Below are positions 1 through 9,903 of a stretch of 64,000 bases of DNA, piece by piece (the first letter of the stretch is position 1; every line of letters begins with the position of its first letter). The notes beneath the pieces were generated by a model. That model was not told the origin of the DNA. It saw only the letters and a program-made list of their open reading frames with translations, and searched no databases. Made by a program: the position numbers and the translations under genes. Source of the stretch: Diphasiastrum complanatum (taxonomy: Eukaryota; Streptophyta; Lycopodiopsida; Lycopodiales; Lycopodiaceae); NCBI GenBank assembly GCA_029204225.1, contig CM055111.1, positions 7,609,738-7,673,737 of the forward strand. Direction: 5' to 3'.

Positions 1-117
1 AGAATCTTTCTTAGTTGCTAACTTTGAGAGGTTGTACTTTAGTATGAACCAAAATAGTTACATTCACCTTTATGTTTTTGTACTGGTAAGTCGACCTGTG
101 GGTCAACGTCTCAGCTC

Positions 118-121
118 GCTC

Positions 122-168
<47 letters not shown>

Positions 169-201
169 CTCCTCTCTCTCTTCTCTCTCTCTCTCTCTCT
201 C
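118..201. repeat. (CT)n tract at the 5' junction of LINE copy 1
   Basis: CT repeats with a few TCC interruptions, ending one base before LINE sequence starts. Confidence 0.95.
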
Positions 202-1885
202 ATATCAGATGTTTGAGTTTGTCAGGCATGATGAGCATGCACAGTATATTTGGCTTCATATCACAGGGCACGAGCGATTGGTTTTGGACAAGGACATCTT
301 CATTGCTGCCTACTATTTTCTCCAGAGTCCTCCTTTGTTGAGGGTGTTGGCTCACCTTATTTGGACCCTTTCAGTGGATATCATCAGATTTGCAGAGCGG
401 GGGCATATTTTCCTCACTGGGGATTTTAATGCCCGGACAACTCTCACGTCAGACAGAGTTCCATGTTGCTACAGATCTTACCTCATAAGGTCACCATCAT
501 CCATCCCTCTCATTCACAGTTCCTTATCTCCCCTACCACCCTCTCTGATCATTCGTTCCTATTTTTCGCTATTGGCCACCTTCACACCCACCACAACCTC
601 ACACCAGTCCATACTTCTCCGTGCACCCATCCTCTTGGTGCACCAACATCATACATCTATCCATAAAAATGGTGACCCCATGGTACCTAGTAATTACCGC
701 ACTATCATGATTGGACATGTTCTCGCGAAGTTATATGGCACCATCCTCCAGTCTACAGTTAGCTCAGAGGCAGAGTCCAGGAGATTACATGTTTTGGGTC
801 AGGTAGGGTTCCGTGCTCATTATTCCACTACAGATCACATAATTCACACTTCGAGCCCTCATTGAGGAAGCTAGACACAAGAGAGAAAAGGTTTATTGTT
901 GTTTTGTGGACTTCAGGAAAGCCTTTGATTCTGTCCCACGCTCCTTACTTATCCAGAGACTTCCGAAACTAGGTTTCTCTATAGATATTATTCTAGCCAT
1001 CATGGCTCTCTATGAGAGGGTTTTGGGTTGCTTTCGTCATGGTAGTGGCATTTCTGAGCAAATCTGGAGTACTATTGGGGTTTAAGCAGGGATGCTCTCT
1101 CTCACCAGTTCTCTTTGGATTATATATTGACGAGCTAGAGCAGGTCATCTCTCTCATGTGGTGGGGACGGTTCGGGCTTGGGGACATTCTAATTGCCATC
1201 CTTCTCTATGTGGATGATGTCGTACTAGTCTCCCATACCAAGGGGGGATTACAGAGACAGTTGGATGCTTACAACTGGACAGTCCCTAGAGGTGGTCTCT
1301 TCATACACTTTCCTGGGTGTGCTCTTCTCTGGTCCTTCTTCTCTGTGTCGCACTTATGCTACGAGAGATGGTCTTGCTAGTGCCAAGGATATGTACCAGG
1401 TCAGCTCACCAACCCACATCCTAGCTCTCAGCTCAAATTACTTCTTTCTTCCAGGAGACGGACACGGTCTGATGACGATGACGATGACGACGACATACCA
1501 CCTCATAGATGTCAGAGACAATGTATCACTCATAGTCATGTAGCAATTCGCACTTCCCACCATTGTTACCAGAGCACACAGTTTCACTCCTCCTAGACGA
1601 CGTCAGCAACGGTCCATATTACCTCCTGTTACAGTTCGTATCACATCTTTTTTCAGCAGTAGCACTATATGATATTACTCTACTCCTGACAGCTATTTTG
1701 CTCCCACTTATGGACAGTTGGCAGTTTGTAGTTTACAATTATATTACTCATTTCTCTTTTACGCATAGTTTTTTCTTGGAGACGTTTATATACGCTCCCA
1801 TGGTTTTCACATACTTGACATGTACTCCTTTTGGTCTTATATGCCTTTTGGCATGGAAAAGACATTAATAAAGCTTTCTTTCTTC

Positions 1886-1887
<2 letters not shown>
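202..1887 (+). mobile_element. LINE copy 1, internally deleted
   Basis: Begins directly after a CT tract. It reads an endonuclease piece (FVRHDEHAQYIW, then TTLSDHSFLF), skips about 0.9 kb to HKNGDPM near 665, and continues through RT blocks (YCCFVDFRKAFDSVPRSLL; KQGCSLSPVLFGLYIDELE; YVDDVVLV in place of YADD). It jumps again near 1340 to the Asp-rich ORF2 C-terminus and the 3' end. The 3' end is the family signature TGCCTTTTGGCATGG, then AAAGACATTAATAAAG and a CTTT/CT tail. Several frameshifts are present, so it is inactive. It has the same family 3' end as the copies at 40047 and on the minus strand near 50117 and 58652. Confidence 0.9.

Positions 1888-1922
<35 letters not shown>
1888..1922. 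repeat. (CT)n tail of LINE copy 1
   Basis: Continuous CT directly following the AATAAAGCTTTCTTTCTTCCG tail of the element. Confidence 0.95.
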
Positions 1923-1926
<4 letters not shown>

Positions 1927-2936
1927 CGGACTCACTTCTTGGAGTTGGATGCAGCAAGGTTCCCAGTTCTACCATGCTTTCGGATAGTGTTTCCACCTGG
2001 TTCATAATCGACCACCTTTTCAGAATCGGCATGAATCGTGGTTCTGAACCGGGTCCCTTCCAAAAGAATCGGAAAGAATTGGCAAAAATTAAAAAATTGC
2101 ATTTTTTTAGATATAATGCTAATAAAAATATCTAATGTATTATGAATAATGCCTACAATCTGTCTAAAATCTTATAGATGTTAGATTGCTATTGAAAACA
2201 TATAATTCAAAGTTCACTATTGTTGATAGAAAGTTAAAGCTTGAAACCATATCAGCGTTTAGAGAATCACAAGTGCACATAAGCTTCCACGGTGCCCCAA
2301 GAGAGGAGAGGATTTGATAGGTTGCACGTTCCGTTCCAGAACGCGTTCCGAAACCTGATCCGAAACGCGATTCGGGAAATCCCATTAGGGTTTTCCGAAA
2401 TGTGCACTAAAAAAAATTGGTTATTTTCCCCAAAAAAAATTGATTGGTGTGTGAAATTGTTTAGACAATATGTAGATTTTTTTCTGCTCCTATTAACGTC
2501 TTTTTTAGGCCATTTACTGGTTTTTTTAACTTTTATGAGAAGTAAGTTTGACACTAATGTATTGTTTATCAAGTTTCGCTCTCTATGAACAGCCGCAACG
2601 CAGCTTCACGCCTAGAGCCAAATTAAAAGGGACTTTTTTTTATGGATGATGACCTTACACACACACAATGGCAAGCCAGGAAACAAATTACCCAGGATGC
2701 AAATTGAAGAAATCAACGGGTGGTTTTCAATGAAGGAAAACCAAAAAATTTTGATAAAATTTCTCAATAGGGATTCGGGGCTCCCGGGCAAAGGAGCAGC
2801 CCGAGATCCCCTCAGCCTTTACATATTGGTTTTTGGAATTGTAATGGCATACTATCACTCTCCTCACACCCTAGCCTTGAAACAAAAGAATATCACAAAG
2901 TGACTCTGAAAAAAAAAGACAGCTTATCTCCAGTCC
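1923..2936. other. Non-coding; possible decayed MITE near 2318
   Basis: No coding similarity. At 2318 the sequence ATAGGTTGCACGTTCC resembles the end of the CATAGTTGCAC MITE family described at 45480 and is followed by the same AACGCG/GAAACG motif style, but no opposite end was found. Confidence 0.35.
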
Positions 2937-5408
2937 TTGGGGACAAACTTGTTGATGCTATTGCCTCCCCATCCTCCCATTTCTTTTGGCGGATGTTCTC
3001 TAAAAAACCCTTATAAACCCACTCCTATTGCTATTGAGTCATGGATAAATTATGCTTCTAAGCTTTATACAGTTGACTCTCTTTTCATTTCTCTTTCCCA
3101 CCCTCTTCACCCCGTCCATGGTTGAAAGCGCCATCCAAAATGGTCAAACCCAAAAAGCCACTGATGTTGACCTCCTAAGTATGGACTTCCTAAACCAGTT
3201 GCCCACGTTATTGCCCCATACATTTCCCATATCTTTAACCAATCCTTCATCTTTAGTCTCCCCACATCGTGGTGCACCAACCTTTACACCCTATCCTCAA
3301 AGCTGGGAATCCTTTGATTGTAGACAACTACCGCACTATTATGATCAGTCATACTATGGTCAAGCTATATGGATCTATTTTGCAGTCTATTGTCAGCTCA
3401 CAGGCAGAGACAGAGGGGTTACATACTATGAGATAGGCAGGCTTTCGCGCTGGCTACTCCACGGCTGACCAGATATTCATCCTGAGATGCGTTATTGAGG
3501 AGGCTAAGTTCAGGAAGCAGAGGGTTTATTGTTGCTTTGTGGATTTCCGCAAAGCCTTCGATTCTATTCCGAGACACCTTTTACTCCAGCGCCTAGCATC
3601 GCTTGGCTTTTTGCTGCTATCGTCACATTGTATGAGAGAGTGCTGGCTCGTTTTCGAGATGGTGATGGATGGTCCTCTAACATTCATAGTATAGTGGGAG
3701 TTAAGCAGGGATGTCCTTTGTCCCCTACTCTCTTTGCTCTATATATTGATGATCTTGAGCGGATTATTAGGGAAGAGGGTGGAGATGGTTGTCCGTTAGC
3801 AGATATGATTATCCCTATTCTACTATATGCGGATGACGTGATACTTCTATCGAGATCTTGATGCTTTATATACTTTCTGCCAGATATGGGGTTTGATGCT
3901 GAACATTGGTAAGACTAAGATCATGGTGCTCAACACCAATCGACAGCATATGAGGGACACATTGTTCTACTATGATGGGCTGCCACTGGAGATAGTAGCC
4001 TCATATACATACTTGGGTGTCCTTTTCACTGGTCCATTGCTCACTTTTAGACTAGCTGCACTATCTTGGCTCCGCAAGGGGCACTCTGCTCTTGTCCAGA
4101 TGGAGAGGTTTTCCTCTATTTACTATGTACATGATCCTGATACGCGCTGTCGCCTTTTTTCTGCCACTGTCTCTCTGGTGACTCTATATTTAGCAGAGAC
4201 ATGGTGTCCTGGCTTGTCCAGAGATACTTGGAGTGATATTTCACGTTTGCAGATCCTTATGCTTAGCCGGATGATCCGTGCGAAGCAGTCAGTTCCCCAT
4301 GATATCAGACTGGCAGAGTTTGCCTCACCTCCACTGATTGTCGAGGCTATATTTCGGATTATCACATTCATTCATAGAGTCTCGGAGCTTGATTCATCCA
4401 TATATGTTGCTGCAGCTTTCACATCCTCTCACACTCTAGCTAGTCACCAGGCTAAGTCCTCATGATTTCAGTGTGTTTCTGACCTTTTGAGTAGGTGGGG
4501 TTTATCTATATCTAATCTCCCGAATGGGACACACACATACATCCGCCAGCAGATTTACAGAGCTTACATCAGCATAGTGTGGTCTCACCCAGATCCAGCA
4601 TGGGTCAAGCTTCATTTTTATCACACTCATCTTTTTCAGCTTGATGTTTCCGGGCTTCCCATTTGGCCGAGCTATTTGTCTCAGACGTTATCTTTCGGCT
4701 TGCGTTATCATCTTGGTCAGCTTAGGGTGGTCTCTTCTCACCAACTTGCTATTGAGACAGGCAGATACACCGACACACCTCGACCGCTACGGATTTGTCA
4801 GTGCTGCTCTTTACAGGAGATTGAGGATAAGTTCCATTTCATTTTCCGATGTCCAACCTACTATGAGATTAGAGGCAGATACCATTGCTTATACAGAGAT
4901 ACTCCACTTACACTTGGTTCTTTCTTTGCCTTCTCAGATGCGAGATGTGTTGGTTTATTATTATGAGAGATGTTTACTCTGAGATCTTCCTTTTTATTGG
5001 ATGTTTCTGATGTCGATCATAGCCAGTCCCACATTACACACTTTTTCTAGAAGAGGGATAGAGATGAGACTTCTGACAGTGAGATGGACATTCCAATATG
5101 ACGACCGAAGCTCCAGCGTCCTCTTCGCTCCTCCAGGCCCAAGACTCTTTACCGGAGACGAACACCTGCTTCTCACCATATCACACAGTTTTTTATATCC
5201 ACCTAGCCAGTTAGTTAACTTATTTCAGTTTTCCCTTTCCCTCTGTGTAGCTGGTGGTTAAGCTAGTGATATTGTACCCTCGACAGAGCTGGAGGTTAAG
5301 CTTTGTTTCTCTCTGTTTTCAAGTGTTGGTTTAGCTTTTAGGAATAAGTCCTACGTGGATAATGCTCCTTTTTTTTTTATGCACTTTCTACTTGTCTTAT
5401 GTGCCCTC

Positions 5409-5411
<3 letters not shown>
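2937..5411 (+). mobile_element. LINE copy 2 (different subfamily), 5'-truncated
   Basis: ORF2 only, starting between endonuclease and RT (SFGGCSLKNP, then YASKLYTVD). RT blocks lie at about 3500-3860 (VYCCFVDFRKAFDSIPRHLL; VKQGCPLSPTLFALYIDDLE; LLYADDVILLSR). The thumb and C-terminal part lie at 3893-4980 with the zinc-knuckle-like segment CQCCSLQEIEDKFHFIFRCP. The YADD active site is intact, but frameshifts and stops break the frame in at least four places. The 3' end (CTTGTCTTATGTGCCCTCGGG) is a diverged form of copy 1's end and leads into a CT tract. Residue differences from copy 1 throughout ORF2 mark it as a separate subfamily. Confidence 0.88.

Positions 5412-5482
<71 letters not shown>
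5412..5482. repeat. (CT)n tail of LINE copy 2
   Basis: About 71 bases of pure CT directly after the LINE 3' end. Confidence 0.95.
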
Positions 5483-5485
<3 letters not shown>

Positions 5486-6719
5486 TCTCACTTCATGCTT
5501 ATACATGAGTTCTCTTGGGTTTATCTATGCATTGGTGCACTATATTTGTGATATTTTGCAATCTTGTGTAGAATGCTTATTTTATGTTATTTTCAGATCC
5601 ACACGTGTGAAATATAGTAGCTTACTATTTTTGCATGGACAACAATTATATCATATGTTTGATGTTTGATCAGATTCTTATATCTATTTCATAGAGTAGA
5701 TGTTCATTTTTCTACATTGGCAACATTGGTAGAGTTGATCTAGTTCTAATCAAAGGTCAGGTTATGGATTTGGATCTTAATTGATCCCAAATCCTTTACA
5801 ACTTATAGTAGCTTCACCTATTTTGTATTTTTTCAATTTATATTTTACAATACGTTGTAGTTTACGATGAAATCGTATGTAATACACTTAAAGCTAATAA
5901 TTCTACTTAAAAGCAGATTATCGAGCAGTTGGCACCTCAACCCACTTGGTGCAACGTTTTGTTCAAGGATGACAAGAAGGCTCTAATGGAATACTTCTGT
6001 GCTCCTCGGTACCTACGTGTAGACCCCCGGTTCCTGCCAATTCCATGACGTGATCCATGGCTGGAACAACATGATGCCAGTGCACAATCCAACTAGCCAA
6101 TAATTCAAAACTCCAGGGGCTGGACAAATCAAGTGAATTTTTAGTATGCCTTGGAGCAATACTTCACCAAGCATCACCACTCAGTTGACTCCATGATGTG
6201 CCAAGTGGCCCTAAATTGTAAGGAACTCTCTGTTTTTAAATTCTATCAAGTTTCATTGGGAGCGTTCCTTGGGTTCCTTCTTTTTTGACCCCAACACTCC
6301 TTGCCCTAGTTTAAAATGCCAAGCCCAGTTAACCATGGCAAGAATTTATTATAGAGCGGCAGTGACAGCGTCTTAGCATGCAGCACGAGTGGAGGAGTGG
6401 CAACGCACTCAATAGTTGCCCCGTATCTCACATGTGTTTGGGCCACTCAAGGATGAAACCACTCTACAGGCCTAAGATATGAAAGGCTACGACAAACTCA
6501 TCTAGGAAATCCGGAAACACAATGAAGATCTGGATGCCAAGCTGCAAAAATCACTTTCCAAGTGAATTGCCATGGGACTGGCAACCAAATAGCAGTGGGG
6601 GAGTGTGGGGGCTGAAATACAAGGCCTAAGGGGCATTTCAATGGAGCCCAGGAGAGTTCAAGAAAGGAGCACCTTGCAAGGAAGGAGCCTTGTACATAAT
6701 TACTGTTGTTTTTAATTAA
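5483..6719. other. Non-coding stretch, possible decayed retroelement gag
   Basis: 5930-6300 translates on the plus strand into broken pieces such as LEQYFTKHHHSVDSMMCQVAL that vaguely resemble LTR-retroelement gag. This is not secure. Nothing else recognised. Confidence 0.3.
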
Positions 6720-7012
6720 TGGGCCAAGCATGGCATCCTATGTGTATAAGTCCATCTTGAAGAGCCCATCTCTAGTTACATTAGCAACCAATCCCACATT
6801 CCATGCAAGGAGCAAGCACATAGAGATTGCTCACCATTTTGTGAGGGAAAAGGTTCAAGCAAAGGAGATCAAGCTACATCATGTGTCTTCTTCAGATTGC
6901 CTTGCTGATCTACTCACCAAAGCCTTGCCAAAGGCTTCATTTATCAAGTTAAGATCAACCTTAGGAGTTGTAGATAGATGTACTATAGTTGTATCATGTA
7001 AAAACTGAGGAG
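6720..7012 (+). pseudogene. Copia RNase H C-terminal fragment and polypurine tract
   Basis: Translation reads ATNPTFHARSKHIEIAHHFV, then SSDCLADLLTKALPKASF, the standard end of Copia-type RNase H. It stops at TGA, then a purine run GAGGAG leads into TGTTAGAAT at 7015, a typical start of a Copia LTR. RT and earlier domains are missing to the left. Confidence 0.85.
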
Positions 7013-7014
7013 TG

Positions 7015-7820
7015 TTAGAATTTAGCAATTTTCACATGGTTTTTGATGTATTTTTGACATCTATGTGGATCCACACGTATGAGGACCTATCCACACATGT
7101 GAAATGACACACGTGTGTTGGAGAGAGGGAGAGTAGCGAGAGTTGAGAAAGGTGTCATATGTTAGAAACAAAAAAAGAATTTTAGCTCAGAGGGGTAAGA
7201 CGAACACGATCGAGAAACGAAACACGAACAAGAAACGAACTCGAACGAGAAACAAACTTGAACAAAAATTGTTCGTGCGCAGCGGAACGAGCTATGCGAC
7301 TCTCTCCGAAAGCATGACTACGCCTATTAGAATGAACAGAACGTTAGTGATGGAAATCATGGTCATTCTTGATTACATAGCCGAACATTAATAAACGAAG
7401 CACCAGAAGAATAATTTGTCGCGAATAGCTAGACAAATTATGTGTCGCGAATGATTCGCGAAGAGCTAGACACTACTCGACTGATAATTAGTCGCGAAAC
7501 ATTCGCGAAATACAAGACTAAATGTTAGTTGTCTATTACCAGAAAGAGCAACTAGAAGGATCAGACAGAATGAATAATAAGCATAGCAATATTAACACAA
7601 ATCTGAATTAAGTATATCACATATACATGTCAATAATGCGGTAGAGCACAAGACAGTAGCAGACGAAACTGCATGCCCTACGAAGCTTATTCAAACTATA
7701 AATGAATGAAATCTTATTGCTGACCAATTAAAGAATCAATGCACAGAGCATCTATTTTTTGTCTATCTCTGATAAGCTTCTCTTCTTCGTTCTCTCTCTC
7801 AAAGATTAATATAATTCTAA

Positions 7821-7823
<3 letters not shown>
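7015..7823 (+). mobile_element. Probable Copia 3' LTR start and non-coding sequence
   Basis: TGTTAGAATTT follows the RNase H fragment and purine run, as a 3' LTR should. Its right end was not identified. Within 7418-7520 the palindromic word ATTCGCGAAT and GTCGCGAA recur several times. Confidence 0.4.

Positions 7824-7889
<66 letters not shown>
7824..7889. repeat. (CT)n microsatellite
   Basis: 66 bases of pure CT with no LINE end attached. Confidence 0.95.
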
Positions 7890-7893
<4 letters not shown>

Positions 7894-8171
7894 GACTAAT
7901 GAGGACAAAACATATCTTACATATTCAGGGACCTAAAGTAACCATCATAAACAAAGTGATGGTGCAACCATTGCACAAACAATGGAAGATTTCTGGGGAT
8001 CTATTATTAATATGTACAGCAATACAAGTCTCTGTATGATGATGAGCTCAGATGAGTAAGCTCAAAAGCAAACCAATCAATCGTTATTTCCAAATAATAA
8101 AAGTGCAAGGAGGAGGTGCACACTTAAACAAAAGGAACAGGCATCCATAACTTGACGGCTAGATAGAGTAC

Positions 8172-8876
8172 CTGATAAAAGTACCGCTTTTCAGGCTCTA
8201 ATCCCTTCAACAGAGCATCATGAAAATAGCCTGGATCTCTCCACCCAATGCTAGAGTTAGCTGGTGCATGGCACATATCAGACTGCTTATATGAGTAGGT
8301 CCTTGATGCTTGAATTGAACTTAGACTATGGCTCCCCAAGCCATACTTGACAAAGCTTCCAATAAGGTCTTTTATCACAAACAAGACCCTCATCTCCTGT
8401 GCAGAGGATGTAGGAGAAAGGTGAATCTGAGTGGGCTCATTAGAGTTGAAAAAATCAACATTCTTACTCACTGCAAGTTGGGTAGCTGTACTGGGAAGAG
8501 GATTTCCATCCTCATCCAACAGAGTATTTTCACTTATGTTCACTGGCACACCATGATACAGACGAAATTGATAACCTGATCGCATATTGACCAGAGGAAC
8601 TTCTAAAGAGCAAGTACCTTCAGTCCAACTGATACAGGAAGAGAGTAAAAGGTAGCCAATGTAGTGGTCAATTTTTGATTCAGGTGGACTATAGATTCCA
8701 ATCCAGTCCAAAGGAGAAGGAGATTGGATGTTGGTCCATGTTAAATTTACAGTATCACCAGACTGTTTGAGGATTGTGGGCAGAACATCCAATTTGGCAG
8801 CAGCCATGACATAACTTTGATTCAAGTATACAGTGAAGCAAAGCATTACCAACGAGGATATGAGCTTTAAATCCAT
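8172..8876 (-). CDS. Purple acid phosphatase (PAP2/PAP9-like), first coding exon, partial gene
   Basis: This exon encodes 235 residues, the N-terminal part of a secreted or organelle-surface metallophosphoesterase that hydrolyses phosphate esters. The chosen start (MDLKLISS) opens a hydrophobic signal peptide of about 25 residues; an in-frame ATG 63 bases upstream would add a non-signal-like extension. After it come SGDTVNLTW, PSPLDWIGIYSPP, HYIGY, the line EMRVLFV and, near the end, CHAPANSSIGWRDPGYFHDA followed by RYFYQ. From family knowledge these are the landmarks of the N-terminal beta domain in the plant PAP2/PAP9 subgroup. The exon ends CAG at 8174-8172, followed by GTACTC, a phase-0 donor just before the expected V-G-S-D. 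The DxG/GDxxY/GNH metal-binding blocks lie in later exons that I cannot find to the left, so the gene leaves the window or is truncated. N-glycosylation sequons NLT, NIS and NSS are visible. Confidence 0.88.
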
Positions 8877-9438
8877 CTCTATGAGCCACAAGAAATCAGA
8901 CAAAGGTGGATCAGCCCCTTCCCCACATTTGAAGCCCAACCCAGCTATATAGTAAAGTCAAAATTTCATAAATTAGAAAATCACATGACAGCAGAGAATG
9001 GATAATCGTGATCCCTAAACTTCAATATGATGCATAAATGCAAGAAAATTTCCCAACCTACTATATAAGTGTCAAAAAGAACCTACAATAAAGCCAATTA
9101 CCTCATCAGAATACTGATCAACACATGATTATCGGATGGCAAAATGAGAGAGAGTTGAAACAAGTGAGCGAAAGGCCTGCAGCAACATTACAAAATTTAT
9201 CACATATTCTGAGCCCAACAAAAGTTTTGTAAACATCGTCCCTAGTAAATCATAGTTGGCATCGGAACAAATGACTATACTCAACATTTTTATTTTGCTA
9301 CATGTACAATGATGATTGACCTTCGTAAAAAACGTAGAATTACACAAGCGAATGGTCATGGTGCTCAATTCAAAATACTGTTTGTAGTTACTCCTATCTC
9401 TCCCCACAACTAATGTATCCTCAAAGCTTTCTATTGGC
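8877..9438 (-). promoter_or_regulatory. Upstream region of the PAP-like gene
   Basis: About 560 bases between the PAP start codon and a hAT-like MITE. An ACTTATATAG stretch on the minus strand (plus 9061-9070) lies about 185 bases before the ATG and could be a TATA element. No coding similarity seen. Confidence 0.3.
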
Positions 9439-9903
9439 CATAGAATTAATGAACCGTTATCGGTTCACCGTACGGTTCTGAGAACCGTATGGTTCTTAAA
9501 AAAAATTTGCCCAGAACCATGGTGAACCGTACTGATTAATTAATTAATTAATCAATTTAATTTTTTTTTAGCTTCCCCCCCAAAAATATGCAAAAAATGG
9601 GCCAAGAAAATCTGAAATCTGTGAATTCTGTGAAATCTGTCAATCATCTGTATCATCTGTCAAATGACTCAAATCATCTGTGAAATCATCTGTACATCAT
9701 GTGAAATCTGTCAAATCATCTGTACATCATGTGAAATCTGTCAAATCTGTATCATCTGTGAAATCTATGAAATCATCTGTGAAATCTTTGAATTTGGTTA
9801 TTAATTAATTATTATTTATTTATTTAAATAGAGGAACCATACCACGGTACGGTTCCTTCCACGGTTCCCAGGACCCACGGTTCTGGGAACCGTGGGTTCT
9901 ATG
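9439..9903 (+). mobile_element. hAT-like MITE, ACGGTTC family, copy 1
   Basis: 465 bases with ends CATAGAA and TTCTATG, flanked by an 8-base target duplication with one mismatch (CTATTGGC left, CTAATGGC right). Both subterminal regions repeat ACGGTTC/GAACCGT in both directions, typical of transposase-binding arrays. The centre (about 9613-9795) is an imperfect minisatellite of ATCTGTGAAATC-type words. There is no coding capacity. Eight-base duplications indicate the hAT superfamily. Confidence 0.88.

Larger units (their letters stand above)
1..8171 (-). other. Putative first intron of the PAP-like gene, left end not reached
   Basis: Starts at the GT donor 8171-8170 on the minus strand. No downstream PAP exon is visible on this strand to the window edge. 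The space holds two plus-strand LINEs, a Copia 3' end and CT microsatellites. Intron status is inferred from the clean donor and intact reading frame. A truncated gene would look the same here. Confidence 0.5.

Noticed and set aside
8877-8939. Upstream in-frame start for the PAP-like gene
   Set aside because: It would place a polar, Asp/Glu-containing stretch before the signal peptide; the second Met gives a normal signal sequence.
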